Shown: positions 1-13,033, counted from the first letter of the stretch. The stretch: DNA of 64,000 bases from Owenia fusiformis (GCA_903813345.2 CAIIXF020000006.1:35750436-35814435), one strand, 5' to 3'. Made by a program: numbers and translations. The notes: generated by a model not told the origin, from the sequence alone.

Positions 1-199
1 ACAATAAGCGTGTGTGGAAGAGTATACAATAAGTGTGTGTGGAAGAGTATGCAATAAGCGTGTGTGGAAGAGTATGCAATAGGCGTGTAGAAGAGTATGC
101 AATAAGCGTGTGTTGAAGAGTATGCAATAGGCGTGTGTAGAAGGGTATGTAATAAGTGAGTGTGGAAGAGTATGCAATAAGCGTGTGTGGAAGAGTATC
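1..199. repeat. 25-bp minisatellite
   Basis: About eight imperfect head-to-tail copies of a 25-base unit containing GTGTGTGGAAGAGTATGCAA fill the left edge of the window and probably continue beyond it. Copies differ by a few substitutions and one short deletion. No coding potential is visible. Confidence 0.9.
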
Positions 200-2970
200 A
201 TTTATATTTAAGTGTCAGGGATTTCTACGTATAATTTTTTAATTTAATTATTGTTTCACGTGGAATGTTTCGTAAACTTTTGATTCGTATATAGGTTTTT
301 GAACAAGGTGCGTGCGTACAAAGAAGAGCGAGAATTACATACTGGACCTTGTCTTTTCAATAAACAGGACAATTCTCTCTTGAGATACTCTTAATTTTAA
401 AAAGAGATGTGATACATCTGATCAAATATGGAAGTGGATATATAGAGATTATCCTATATAAGTTTAGGATATTGGGATTATCCCGAGGCCAATATAACAT
501 ATCTGCCCGAGGGACGTAGGTCCCGAGATACAGTATACTATATCTGACCGCTCGGAGCGGGACGTAAAGCTTTATCTTCCCGCTGATGAAAATATAAGTT
601 TTTACAAACCTGCTTTATGTACCTGTAACACGTCCAAGTATGGGATAAATATATATATGGATTTAAAGTGTTGAAGTTGCCAAAACAATTAAAATTGAAA
701 TGAGAAAGTCTCACTTTTCCAAGTGTTGTCGAACTCTTTGGTTTTGAAACATAGGCATGGCAATCGATGTTGTGAACAAAGTATATTCTATTTTTTCCAA
801 AAGGTTAGCCTTGTCTTTTCTATAATTATGATGTCCTTTTAATTCTTTTAACTATTTAAAAAACAGTGAAAATACACGGTGTGATGCGTTATGATTATAT
901 AGAATGGCGCGCTTGTGTAGTGCACTGTGGAGGTACAAATTTTCCGCAAGTCTCCGAGTCATACTTGTTGGTGGATTTGAAAATTATCTTCGAGTTTTTT
1001 ATATTCTAAGTATCAATTAAATCTAAACGATTGTGCTAGAAAATTAGCGATTATGATGTTGATAGTAGTCATTTAATTTCTTAATGAGTAGGCAACAGAT
1101 TCCCCGCTATAAAATAATTTCACCAATTCAATACCGGGAAAGCTAATAAGTCTCATTTCATAAATGGACTTGTCACAAAATGTCGATTTTTTATATTTGA
1201 ATAGATTTGAAACTTGGACACCCTATTGAGAATGGCTACATTATTGAACAGGAAGGCATCTGGTGTTTGGTCCAAGCGTGTGGGCATTAGCATCACAAAG
1301 CGTAACTTTACAACTATTTTTTGCAGAAATTTTATGTTGACCAAATTGATACAGCCATTGAGACTGGGCCCTTAGGCGCTTAATGTACGGGAAAAGTACT
1401 TCATATCCCCGCTCACAATACAACTTTAAAAAATGTTTAATCTTTTCTTTGAAAAAATACAAATAGTGCCATTTCATAAATCAATATGGACATTAACTAA
1501 AGTTATATTTACAAACGTCTGATGTTTTTCTGTAAATGATAGGGCAAGAATGTCACCACATAGAATTGAAATATAACTGAGTGAGTTTTAGCACGCTGGA
1601 TATGTCACATGACTAAATTATGTACACGCGACATATATAAATCCTGTTACCCACGCGTCATCGTATAATGTATACCCAGTAGCAATGTTAGTTAATTATT
1701 ACGTGAACTGCAGTTACCGTTGAATAACAAGCAGCTCCAATGAGCCATTGAGACAATAAAAATTGATGACAAAATTACAGTTCACTTATTTCAGCTAAAT
1801 AAACAATATGACTTATTACTTAAAACTATAATCGTACACATAAATTCATAAACATATAAAAATATTTCACTTTACTAATTGATTATTTGAACTCTTTACC
1901 ACACGCACGTGTACTAGGTACACAGAACTCTCAATAAATAATCCATAATATAATAAAAATGTGTTCGTAATTGTTTTTTATTATTATCAACGGACAATAA
2001 GAACAGGTCGCAAAGGGGTCAGACTGCCTTTTGTAACTAAACAATCATAAATCCTGGAATACTTCGTAATTAAAAACTACTAATCTTTTTTGACACTCAA
2101 AACCATCTGTCTTAAGCAGTCATTTTTATATTTTATGACCATTCGTTACTTTTTATGGTAACCATTAATTATTGGTCATTAGTGCAATAGTCTCATTATT
2201 TAAATACTATTATTATAAATATCGGAATTTTTTCCAATCGTTTATTCAGTTCCGATTTCAAAATGCGCTTCTTATGATCTACCCTATTACGTTCCCAACG
2301 CATTTTTACTCTTTGAACTGGGGTAGTTGAAAGCCCGTGGCTCTATGATGGACCTCTATCCCCGGATAAAAGGTCCATGTTATATTGAACATGAATTGAT
2401 TCAGGGGTTTTATTCTTCGATTTTGTTGTTATGTATGAATGCTATGGTCGGTTTTGTAAGATTATCTACGTTTCATCCACTTTATATCGCATTGTAAAAA
2501 AAGTTCAAAGACACCCGGGGGTCAAGAAATAGAAAAGATGTGAAGACGTGTTACGTTCACGCGTTACTCTCATGAGAGATCACAGCATTTAAGAGTTCCT
2601 TTCTAGAAGGCCGAAATATTGATTGTTTGAAAACAAAAATGATGTGACGACTGACGGATATTAGAATGACGTTCTACACGTACATGTAGGCGTGAATACT
2701 GACGACATACACTCAAACCGATCCGAAACTCGTTTTCATCTTTAGCCCATGAAAACATAATCTTTATTCATGTCAAGAGTCAAAACGGTTTAAAATTGCA
2801 AACCAGAAAACCAGTCCAAGGACCGAGTCCACTAATTTTAGAAAAGCCACCAGTCTATGACCAGTGAAACGAAATTTGTAAACGTACTTCACACGTTTCA
2901 TTGCGTTATCTTCGGAATTTTATATGCAAATACTCCCGTGCCTCATATTTTTGAGTTAACTAAAGACCTC
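200..2970. other. no gene recognised
   Basis: AT-rich DNA with only short random open frames. Small minus-strand frames at 1153-1477 resemble nothing I can name. Near 505-530 there is a GC-rich CCCGAGGGACGTAGGTCCCG palindrome-like stretch, and at 2350-2378 a small hairpin (GGACCT...AAGGTCC). I see no splice-competent coding exon. Confidence 0.6.
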
Positions 2971-2975
2971 ACTAA

Positions 2976-3976
2976 CACGGGGTACCATCGAATAATTTTG
3001 GCAACGTACCGGGGAACGACATTTTACTAAGAAATTGCAATAATTTAGCACAATATATTTTTTAACTAGAATTCTTCTTTGATTTTGACAAAAGTAAGTA
3101 TTCCATGCAATGGCTATTTCATTCATGAGTTTGTAGAAATTCTGTTGGAACCCAGTTCTGATCAAGTACGAAGTTATTGAAATCGGCGCAGTCAGACTTT
3201 ACTCCGAAAGATGGTTTTTCGATTATAACTTTTTACAACATTTAAGTATAGACTTTTGAAAAAAGTACAGAATAGTCCTTATACTATTGAATAATTCTGT
3301 TATTTCTGATTCACACGACTCTGATTTGTTTAATTAAAAAAAAAGTTTAAAAAATATTACTTAGGAACGTAACCGGAGCTGGGAACGTAACGGGAGCAGA
3401 TCAGTTGAATTATATAATTTAAAAAAATAAAAGATATGATTTAAAGCATATATATTAATAAATACGCATTCGAACAATCCCGTATGTTTTTAAATTAGTA
3501 TATGTGCTTTAAATCATATATTTTAATTTTTGGGATTAAATAATTCAACTGATCTGCTCCGGTTACGTTCCCAGCTCCGGTTACGTTCCTAAGTAATATT
3601 TTTAAAACTTTTCTTTAATTAAACAAATCAGAGTCGTGTGAATCAGAAATAACAGAATTATTCAAAAGTATAAGGACTATTCTGTACTTTTTTCAAAAGT
3701 CTATATTTAAATGTTGTGAAAAGTTATAATCGAAAAACCATCTTTCGGAGTAAAGTACGTCTGCGCCGATTTCAATAACTTCGTACTTGATCAGAACTGG
3801 GTTCCAACAGAATTCATACAAACTCATGAATGAAATAGTTATTGCATGGAATACTTGCTTTTGTCAAAATCAAAATAGAACTCTAGTTAAAAAATATATT
3901 GTGCTAAATTATTGCCATTTCTTAGTAAAATGTCGTTCTCCGGTACGTTGCCAAAATTATTCGATGGTACCCCGTG
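2976..3976. mobile_element. 1.0-kb foldback transposon with 5-bp target duplication
   Basis: Almost the whole segment is one inverted repeat centred near 3475. The left end reads CACGGGGTACCATCG and the right end is its exact complement. It is bracketed by a perfect direct repeat ACTAA (2971-2975 and 3977-3981), the expected 5-bp target-site duplication. The arms are about 490 bases and only slightly diverged, so matching short frames on opposite strands (2956-3165 minus, 3787-3981 plus) are mirror images and not genes. Ends starting CAC plus a 5-bp duplication are features of the Transib/ProtoRAG group, but the heptamer CACGGGG does not fit their CACWRTG consensus, so the superfamily is unresolved. 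Confidence 0.85.
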
Positions 3977-4511
3977 ACTAAAAAGTATTTTATTTTGACT
4001 AAGAAAAGGCTATCATTGACTATTATGAACTATGAACTTGTGCAAGTTCATAATTAGTTCACGCATCAATGTCATCATACATCTTAATCGTTTATGATAA
4101 TCCCCCGGGGAGGGTCATTAAAAAAGAATACGTCTTCATAGTTTCAAGAATAAAATTCATGGAACTGCCCCCTGTGATGAGGAACGCTAGTATTTTATAC
4201 TTTATGAGATTTTCATCATAATTGATGACAGTTCGTCGCAGGTGGATTTACTATAATGTGTTTTGGAATAATCCAATGTCAGGGGTTGTGTCAAATGTCA
4301 CCAATGAAGTGCAAAGGACATATGCAATTAAGAATACCGAGCATTGTTCTTTTACCGCCCATTGTCATCTCGTATTGTTTGCAACTTCACTGGTCATTTC
4401 AAAATCAATGCATGATACTAACCATCTTCAATTCATGATCGCGGTATAGTAGAATACTCTAGAAAGTTTCAAACACTTTTCTCCTGAGTTCCGTTTTTTA
4501 TCTCCTTAATA

Positions 4512-4622
4512 GGGAGTTTAAGCTTGCACTGTTTTTCACAACCTAAACGTGTACGGAAATTATTGAAGCGATGTTTTTGCATGGGAGATTGGTCATACGT
4601 ATAGGTTGGCGTTTCGATTTCA
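4512..4622. mobile_element. decayed copy of a GGGAGTTTAAGC MITE
   Basis: The left end GGGAGTTTAAGCTTGCA and the following bases (TTTTTCACAACCTAAACRTG, then ATTGGTCATAC and GGTTGGC) match the better-preserved copy at 19353-19487. The right terminal repeat is not recognisable here, so this is a truncated or diverged copy. The flanks 3982-4511 and 4623-6274 contain no gene I can support; a C11 run sits near 4672-4682 and a GC-rich hairpin near 5795-5820. Confidence 0.55.
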
Positions 4623-6274
4623 TAAATGAAACTAAACGTTTGTAAAGTAAGTAAAGCACTAAGTCTCAGGACCCCCCCCCCCCACTCCCCATATTTCCTC
4701 ATCTACTTCATCTCCAGACTTGGGGGATGGGGAATATATTGGGGAATAACGTGGAAGAAACACAATCAAGTAATTATTTTTTGACCAATTTTGATGCAAG
4801 CATGATCAATCGTTTTACGAGTTTCATGATTATTAAATCTGCGTTTACCCATAAAAATGTCACAGTAATCAAAATATCAAAATATATCAAACTTATAATC
4901 TGGGATTATTCACATGTATGTATGTTGTTGATTTCCTGTTCGTTTATTTGTACCTCTCCTTGTACTGTACCTCTCCCATTCGAACACTAATGTGAACCCC
5001 TTTTCTCTGTCCCATTGTACCACATGTTGAAATGTGAACACCAAATTTTACTGTACACAATCAGGGCCAAAAAGGATCATATGGAAGGGGCAATAATCCC
5101 TTGTCGATAATTAATGTCAAGTTTCAACATTACCGAAGGATATCGAAGCTTCTATCTCCATTTCGTTATGAGGGTCTTTTCTGGCTTTTCGGTGCAAGGG
5201 ATAAAAGTAGAGACGGTGCAAGGCGACCTATTCGGAAACCTTTTTAAAGAGATCAAAGAAATCGAAAATAATCCAGATGGGTAAATTTTACCATTATTAG
5301 CCCATATTAGTAGAAGTCTTAATTAGTTTTAATTACCTGTCATTCACGGCAGGTGAAAAAATGAAGAAATGACATTTTCCATGTTGTTTAGACCCATTTG
5401 GAATAGAAGACATGCTGAGATAGAAAAAACGCTCGATTGTTTTAACGTTTTGAAAAATGAGTTCGGTGTATTACTGAACTCAGAAATTGAGCTATTGTAC
5501 TTTTTATATTACAAATCTGAAATATGGACCAATTGTAATTTCGAGTGTATTGTAATTTTGATCGGAGTCTAGACTGAAAAAAAAAGTTAACAATGTGTTT
5601 TTTCGCTTAATTCCAAATTACAAGCAATGTCCAAGATAAAGAGAAGCGATTGTATTTCCTAGATATGGTACCTTAATAATCGCAAGTATTTTCTATCTGT
5701 TGTATTTGTTTTCGCAAGTTCTTAAAATATCAAATAATGCCTTGGAGATATTTATATAAATTTTTCCAGTTTAGAGTTTTAATTTTTTGTAAGCTTCCCA
5801 CCTGTCTCGGGTGGGGGGCTTTGTGATTGTTAGATATCCATTGGCGTAAAATTATAAATGTTTGCTTGCTACTTTTTCTTTCACTAGCCACTGTTTTTAT
5901 ATGAAATGGGGGTCGTTAATAGGGGGCTAATAGAATGGAGTCTTTTCACTCGTCAAGACGTTTATTTTTATCAGAGAGGCGTTCCAATGACCAGTTATTA
6001 AAAAAACATTGTTAATATTGGAGATCATTGTGCGTGAATGGACTTGAGCTTGGTACCAGGAGACAACGTGTATGCTTGTGGCCGTATTTCATGAATACGT
6101 TTTTTATAAAATTTCTCCCATAAAACGTTCAAAAGACAAGTAACTTCTGGTCACGGGCGAACTTTCTATGACCCTCCCTCTAGAGTATAGCGAATAAATG
6201 TCTTGCTAAATATATCTCCCGATCTTGGAGAATTTCCTGACCATCAAATGAGGATTTTAAAAAAGTTTATTGAA

Positions 6275-6672
6275 AGGCAGAATCTGATCTATAGGGGGTG
6301 ACAAAATTACAATGAACATGTATAATTGACCTACCAATCTTATATTCCTTACAATATCAAATACTATGATATATAATAATATATAACAGTATAATATCTC
6401 CCAAAAGATTCACAATATGTTGGTGAAGTTATTAATGATTCAAAGTGCAAAAATGAGTGAAATAAGTTTAAACACTCCCAAATAATAAGAATGGTAACCA
6501 TTCTTATAGAAAAATAATACATTATTGTAAAAAATCTTTAGTTATCCTGGAATAATGTATGCACTTTTGTGATTTTTAGAAAATAGACATGACAAGGAAT
6601 GACATGAGCCAAAAATATTCTAAAATTGAAACAATTTTTTGTTTAGCCTGCTCGCTATATCTGATTCTATCT
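6275..6672. mobile_element. TTAA-type MITE, copy A
   Basis: Starts AGGCAGAATCTGATCTATAG and ends with the near-complement ...CTATATCTGATTCTATCT, followed by TTAA on the right and TGAA on the left. Long stretches match the copy at 61223-61573, and a truncated inverted copy lies at 35067-35165. TTAA flanks are typical of piggyBac or Kolobok-type non-autonomous elements. It differs from copy B by small insertions in the middle. Confidence 0.7.
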
Positions 6673-8430
6673 TTAATAAGTAATTGCGTTATTGTGGTGT
6701 TGTTATTTTAAAACAATTGACAATGATCATAAACGAAGTTATTTTATCGTCCATGCTCGTACAAAAGGGAATACTTTACTTTTCATCTATCTACTGAACT
6801 CATTGTATATTTTAATTTTACGATCACATCATTAATTTTTTTCTTTTCAGTATCCCTGAGTAAATAGATTAGCCTGGACATGATATAGTTTCCATAGAAA
6901 CCATCACATTCAATGAATTTTATTTTATGCACAGTAACAGTTGGTCAAATGAAAACTAATATTTTACTAATCAAAATGTAAAACCGTACAATCTGATAAA
7001 AAAGAAATTAATATTATTGAAGTAAAAGTTGTTTGCTTTGTGGTTAATTAATCGAAGTTAATTTCTCTTTTACCCAAATGGTAGTTTTTAAATGAGTTAC
7101 TCATCTTCCAAGATATACCATTGGATTGGTACACTTTCCTCATTAAGTTTGGAAACCCGAAGGCTCTTTCTGGATCGTGTATAAAAGCCTATTTATACTG
7201 AACTTTCACCACACGTTTAAATATGATATCAAATTAAAAATTCCGACTGCCAAAGTTGTTCAGGGGAGTGTTCACCCAAAGTATTCATTTTCCTTATTAC
7301 AGTTTCCGTAGCACCATTGGGTTTTAATTTCTATCATTAGACGTTTTGTGTATTACCACTCAATCATACTTAGAGTGATTTTCACTCTTTGGTTTATCTT
7401 TATTTTTATTTATTTTTGTAAGTTCAAACTTGTGAAGAAAATTAAATCATTTTTTATTTACTATCTAGTTTGACTGATTATTTGTAACATGAATATGTGA
7501 AGACTTGAAAATACATCTTGGAAGATATTGAGGTTGTAAAAAAACTTTGAGAACAATTTGAAATCTTTAAAACCCAATACCACTTTATTTAATAATGTTT
7601 CTAAAAGGTGTTTCATTTTAATAAAAAGCATCTCCGATGGAAGTGCACTTAACCGTTTAAACAATCATAGTATTTTAAAGCCAATACAATTAGAATATAA
7701 TAATTTATTTATATTTTATCTATTCAGTCAATTTATCTCCTGGCATTCTGCGATGAGACTAAATTTAACAATCATGGCATTTTCTTTCCATTCAAAAGAA
7801 CATCAGATAAGTTTCCAGGGACTCACAATACCTAGTTCGAAATCTATTTGTCAAAATCAATTTACTTGAAGCGATCCTTTCTCTAAACACTTTGTCTTAA
7901 AGCGTCTCTTGAACTCTGTCTATCAACCGTAAAATTGTCACTTTTAGCAAATAATACCTGAGACGAACCTATTGTTAAGATATTTTTTAAATGTCCTATA
8001 TTTAACCATATTTCAAAACAATGCCATATTTATTATAAGCCTGTATTTGTCTTGTCATGAAAGGTGAAGGGGTTACAACAATGTAGATTTTTAAGACGAT
8101 TTGGTTTAGGTTCTCACGGAAAAATAAAAAACAAACATGCATTCGATAGCATATTTTATCTATCTAAGCGATGGTTACACTACCATATAAACAGGGTCGT
8201 CCCTAGGATTTTTCCAAGGGGGTGCGTCTACATTAAAATAAAATCCATGCATGTCGCCATTCACTTGAAACTTATTTCTGCAGCTCGTTCACATAATTTT
8301 TCTTTGCACTCTGACTCTTCTCCTCAGCACTGTGAACGAAATCCCCGGGGTAAGTAAATCGAGAGGGATGTGTGGTCCCAACAGACGCACCCTCCTCGTC
8401 GTCTTCGGATGCCCGCGATCAGTTTTGATA
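6673..8430. other. no gene recognised
   Basis: AT-rich, no recognisable protein, RNA or clear element. Opposed short frames at 7461-7869 overlap on both strands and have no domain-like composition. Confidence 0.55.
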
Positions 8431-8439
8431 AAAATTCCA

Positions 8440-8645
8440 AACATAGGCGTAGCCAGGAGGGGATGCGACGTGGTGCGATCGCACCCCACCCGCACCAATT
8501 TAAACAGGAAATAGAAGAAGAAAATAGATAGGGGCGTAGGGGGGCGTAGCCAGCTTTAAAATGCTTTTTATTTGAAGCTTCTGGCTCAATTTTGAAGGAA
8601 ATTGCATCAACCTTGGTAAATTTCAAAACAAATCTAAAAAAATAA
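8440..8645 (-). repeat. 'GTAGCCAG / GTGCGATCGC' dispersed repeat
   Basis: Contains GGTGCGATCGCACCCC, two GGCGTAGCC motifs and the body AGCATTTTAAAGC ... TGATGCAA in reverse. The same sequence occurs in plus orientation at 13390-13670 and 35455-35660. Likely a dispersed non-autonomous retroelement or DNA element; family not identified. Confidence 0.7.
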
Positions 8646-8830
8646 ATAAATAAATCCATGGATCCCTAAGTCACCCTAACAAGAGACATATAAAACATGA
8701 GAAAAAATACTGAGTGTGCCATGGGCCATGTTTTTATGGTACGGCTACATTGATTTTAATACTACATTACGATTTAATGCACGGTGAAAGCATGGACTTT
8801 CAAGAAAACCCATGACAGAAGGGGCATCTG

Positions 8831-8853
8831 CCCCCCCCCCCCCCCCCCCCCCC
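8831..8853. repeat. C23 homopolymer
   Basis: An uninterrupted run of 23 cytosines. Similar long C or G runs occur at about 11706-11720, 13052-13064, 13201-13217 and 13869-13893, several inside dispersed repeats. Confidence 0.95.
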
Positions 8854-9114
8854 ACTATTCCTGTTCGTAATGAAAATGGATTTGTCCGCATAATTAGGAT
8901 TAATTTGATATAGATACACGAGGGTATATCATAAAGTTCTCATAATATCTCTCTAACTTTGTTATTTGTCAATATATTCTAATGAAATTTTCATGAAATC
9001 TGCATTAATCTATCAAAAAATATTTGATATAACAGAAATATCAGATAAGTAATGGTTGCCATAGTAACCAGAAATCAAGGCACCCGGGGCAAATAAAAAT
9101 AATTGAGAAAATGA

Positions 9115-9700
9115 GCTTAATTAACCATGTTTACATACATAATAAACTCTCATAAATTATCAAACACATTAAAATGTTATCTTGAATATGTTGTTAAATG
9201 CTTTTACTATAAAATAAATTGATCATGTGAATTATGTGATGTCACAGGGGATGCTTACATGCTTCATTAGATGTGATACCAGACTCTGAGAATCAAAGCT
9301 TAATGATCAGAAATGACTGAGTAAGATAATGCATAGTTGCAGAGATCATCAGAAAAATAAAATTCATACTTACAAAAAGTTTAGTTAGGTTCTAAAAATC
9401 CTTTGCTCATACTAGATGATCGAAAACAAATATGTTGCAAAGATATCAACAAAATCACCCCCCTATTTGTAGTCAAAACATATTTAAGATAAACTAAAGG
9501 GGGAAAATCGACTTTCCTTAGAATATTTGACAAAACAGTTGTAGTGTCTAATATCACTTCTAATGAGGCATTAAAATCATCCATTATGAGATCACATAAT
9601 TCACATGACCATTATAATTGTTCAAAATAGTCAAGAACACATGGTATTTAACAATTTAATGTGTTTCTATAGCTTATTTGATAACTTATATGCATTTAAA
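9115..9700. mobile_element. nested foldback insertion in left arm
   Basis: This block is absent from the partner arm: homology jumps from about 9085/10455 to 9715/10415. It has its own inverted ends, TTGATCATGTGAATTATGTG (9220-9239) against 9592-9611, and TTATCAAACACATTAAA-type sequence against 9651-9690. It is best read as a smaller palindromic element inserted into the larger one. Exact ends are approximate. Confidence 0.6.
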
Positions 9701-10705
9701 GGATAGGTATCGATATGGAGAACTGAATCCAACAATGTTTTTCTCTTAAACCAATCATTGAAAACATTCTGTAAAAAACATGGTATTTTATGTAATGTTG
9801 AATGATTGACAACAATTTAATGCGAAAATTATTTAGAAATATTTTATTTAACTGTTTTTGTTAACATTTTTTGTTTTTTTTAGTGCAATTGTTTTTGCTC
9901 CTTTCTACTCTTGAGAATGAAATAAAATGTCTTTCCGAACCTTGTTGGAACAAAATAGCATATACAACATGTTTTTAGACCTCTAAATATTAAAGTTATA
10001 CAAAGGAATTTTTGGTTGATTTTAAAAAAGTATTCAAAAAATTAAAAACAAAATCCCCCCAAAATAGATAAAAATCAAGAAAAACCTTTTATTTCATTAA
10101 CAAGATACTTTTTTAAAATCAACCAAAATTTCCTTTGTACAATTACAATATTGAGAAACCTAAACATGTTGTATTTATGTCGTTTTGTTCCAATGAGGTT
10201 CGGAAAGATGTTTCATTACACTCTGGAAACATAATACCAAGAACAAAACAAGTGTTTGATGTGTTTTTTAAAATAATATAGGTGAAAGTATGTATATCTA
10301 TTTCAAATCATATTGTTACCATTCAAAAGATGGCCATTAAATTGACAATTTGTAAGATTTTCAGAAATTTTTGATGACTGGTTTAAGAGAAACGTGTGTT
10401 CAAAAAGTTCGCCATATCGATACCCATTCTTTGGTTAGTTGGCGCTATTCTTGCACAGTCCCGGGTGCCTTGATTTTCGGTTACTATGGCAACCATTTCT
10501 TGAATAATATTTCTATTATGGCAAATATTTTTTGATAGATTAATACAGCATTCTATACTACACATTATGTGAAAAATTCATCAGAATATATTTTTAAAAA
10601 AAATTAGAGAGATATTATCACCCCGGGTGATCAATATCCTGTGTTCCGAATTTCGTTCCAGCAAGTCAGTGACCCGAGCTGTGTTTTTACTGAATCCCGA
10701 TAAAT

Positions 10706-10773
10706 ATGGCGTCTCGTTCGCCACTGGACGAGCCAGGTGACGAAAATGTGTCAAACAAATCAGATAGCATAAG
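10706..10773 (+). pseudogene. 68-nt mini-exon in foldback arm (plus copy)
   Basis: ATG followed by 22 codons (MASRSPLDEPGDENVSNKSD then SI) and a strong donor GTAAGA. The inverted partner at 12701-12768 has the same length, reading frame and donor, although 14 of the 22 residues differ. Conservation of frame and donor with protein divergence suggests it was once a real first coding exon of an element-encoded protein. A further stretch (about 10890-10950, MTQFEKLAENDISESFFAF then GTAAGT) could be the next exon but does not join in frame. Function unknown. Confidence 0.4.
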
Positions 10774-11268
10774 GTAAGAATGAATATAGAGTAATGCATT
10801 CGGTGCTGGAATATGTTTTCAACATGTTCCTAAACGATTATCCATATGTGTAGGCTATTAATGCAAATCGAAGCATGAAACCAACATGACCCAATTCGAA
10901 AAGCTCGCAGAAAACGATATCAGCGAGTCGTTCTTTGCCTTCTGTAAGTAATGATGGATACTCTGAGCATTGTATAACTGTAAAGTATACCTTATTAGTA
11001 TGTCTCAACTTGTGCTATGTTTGAATCCAAGCTATTATCTTTCATAAGCGTCATAGAAGTCGTTGAAAGATATATTCCATTCTACCGAATAGGAATAGTC
11101 ATTGTCCCGAAGCTACAGAATAAGATTATATATATTTTGTATACTTTTGAGAATCCATTCATGAATACATCAAGCTAATTTGGTGCTACCTTTCTTGTTA
11201 TTATTTTACAAATTCAAGATCGAATTTCCCTGTATATTGATTTCCACATTGGCATTGAACTGCAAATA

Positions 11269-11300
11269 CAGGGTGTCCCAAAAAGTGTACCCACTTTATA
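11269..11300 (+). mobile_element. mariner-like terminal fragment
   Basis: CAGGGTGTCCCAAAAAGTGT preceded by TA resembles a Tc1/mariner terminal repeat. No matching right end was found nearby, so only one end remains. Confidence 0.4.
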
Positions 11301-11434
11301 GAAGGAATATAACTGTTCAAAAAAATTGAACTTTTCACATGATTAGGATGCTCTCAATTAGATTTTTAAAAATAAAAAATGTGTGCAAATCAAAACATTG
11401 CATTGCTGTCTGGTACAACCACGATGTCCATTTA

Positions 11435-11740
11435 CAGGCCCGTATCCAGGATTCACCATTGGGGAGCGGTTTTACCAAGGGTGGAGTTTTTGCCAAGGGG
11501 GGGGGGCTTTTTGACAGTTTTGATAGCACGATCGTATGTATAGTATCAGTATCTCAATGATAATACCTCAATTTGAGGTTTATTTGAGCCTAGCCTTCTA
11601 CTATAAGTATGATCTGGCTGGCATCTGTTGTTTTGGCAAAAAATCATGTGAAAAGTGCTCAGAATGGTGAAAAACTGCAAGTTTTTGAGAAAATTTCTGA
11701 CCAGGCCCCCCCCCCCCCCCCTCCTATCTGCAGGCCTGAT
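11435..11740. repeat. 'AGGCCCGTAGCCAGG ... poly-G' dispersed repeat
   Basis: Shares GCCAAGGGGGG, AAAATCATGTGAAAAGTGCTC and GTGAAAAACTGCA blocks with 13034-13245, 19495-19620, 51475-51625 and 53310-53380. Runs of G or C mark its ends. A high-copy element of unknown type, inserted inside the composite foldback. Confidence 0.7.
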
Positions 11741-12700
11741 TTAATAAATTATGCATGGATCCTGCCATTACCTTAGCAATGCTATCGTGAAAGCCTGGTG
11801 TGACCGTCACCTTTATGTGACATTTATGGCTTACTAAGTGAAGACTTTTTAGCCTGTTGTCAATATTATTGTATTTTTATGGGTAAATTGTAATGCCTAC
11901 TCTAACAGTGACAACGTTGAAATATATTACAATACCTGGCATATACCTGCTATATGATATGCTATATTTTTTGTCAATCCCTGGTTTTTGTGACAATGTT
12001 AAAATATATCATAAAAATGCCTGCTACAGTATGTGCAATGTGGATTGTGAAATGACCATTCTTTGAAGGTGTTGCAACATAGTCTCATAATTTACACATG
12101 TTGTATTGTACTCTCATCCTCTGATGTGTGTGGCCTCTTGACAATTTTCACATATTTTAACATGGGAAATCCTCAATTAATCAAATCCACTACTCATTTA
12201 TTAATTACTCAGACTAGAAAAAAATCAGTCAAGTTGGCAAAGTATCAATATTATCAAATGCATTCAATTCTTATTTTTGATAAATTAAGATATCACACGT
12301 GAATATACACTGCTTCTGTTCATTATGATTCAATAGTCTATAAGCATTTATCCATGAAGTGCGTCGGAACACTGGCGATTCTTATTCGGTACTATGGAAT
12401 ATATCTTATTATGCCTTCTAGGACGCTTATGCAAAGAAATGGTTTACATTCACTGGAAGCACGAGTTGGTACATACTTTGAACGTCTACCCAGCAATTAT
12501 ACCATGATAACAGTTTATCTCATTAACTAACAGAAGGTCAAAAACTGCTCGGTGACATACTTTCCAGCGAGCGTTGAAAATGAGGTCACGTTTACTTATG
12601 CTTCGATTAGCAGTAATGCCCAACGCATATGGATAAACAACTAAGAAAATGTTGCAAACATATTTAGGCACCGAATGCGCCACTCTATATTCAGTCTTAC

Positions 12701-12768
12701 CTTATGCTGTCAGAAAGTTTTGAATAATTGTCGACATCAACATCGTCTGTTGTCAAATTAGCCGCCAT
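12701..12768 (-). pseudogene. 68-nt mini-exon in foldback arm (minus copy)
   Basis: Inverted partner of the exon at 10706-10773: MAANLTTDDVDVDNYSKLSD then SI, then donor GTAAGA, exactly 68 nt. The start context ATGGCGGC is also a YY1-type initiator element, so this stretch may have been promoter plus first exon of a transposon gene. No downstream exon can be joined with confidence. Confidence 0.4.
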
Positions 12769-13033
12769 ATTTGTCGGGATTCAGTAAAACACAACTCGGG
12801 TCACTGACTTGCTGGAAGGAAATTCGGAACACAGGATATTGATCACCCGGGGTGATTATGAGAACTTTATGATATACCCTCGTACAATGGAATGACGTTC
12901 AAATCGAGGTGGATATCGGATATCGGTATGGCCAATGTTATTGGTTATCAATTTTAAGTGGCAGTCGACTTGACATGTCAATGTCTTCACATCTATATGA
13001 TGTCATAGTTATCTCGAGACCTACCCCAGATTG

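Larger units (their letters stand above)
8919..12882. mobile_element. 4.0-kb composite foldback element, TACA target duplication
   Basis: The outer ends are a perfect inverted repeat, CGAGGGTATATCATAAAG and onward for about 28 bases, flanked by TACA at 8915-8918 and 12883-12886. Inside are two hairpins back to back. Hairpin A pairs 8950-10040 with 10070-10620 (centre near 10069; the left arm carries an extra insertion at about 9115-9700). Hairpin B pairs 10620-10960 with 12480-12860. The hairpins share a CCCGGGTGATCAATATCCTG-type junction. Within hairpin B the spacer has acquired a mariner-like end (11269) and a G-tract repeat (11435-11740). No intact transposase is visible. A 4-bp duplication occurs in Chapaev, Sola and Ginger elements; I cannot assign a superfamily. 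Confidence 0.8.

Noticed and set aside
2956-3981. Paired 64-69-codon frames that look like a duplicated protein
   Set aside because: They are the two arms of one inverted repeat; no homology and no splice signals.
7461-7869. 103-codon plus-strand frame and 67-codon minus-strand frame
   Set aside because: AT-rich chance frames, overlapping on both strands, no recognisable features.
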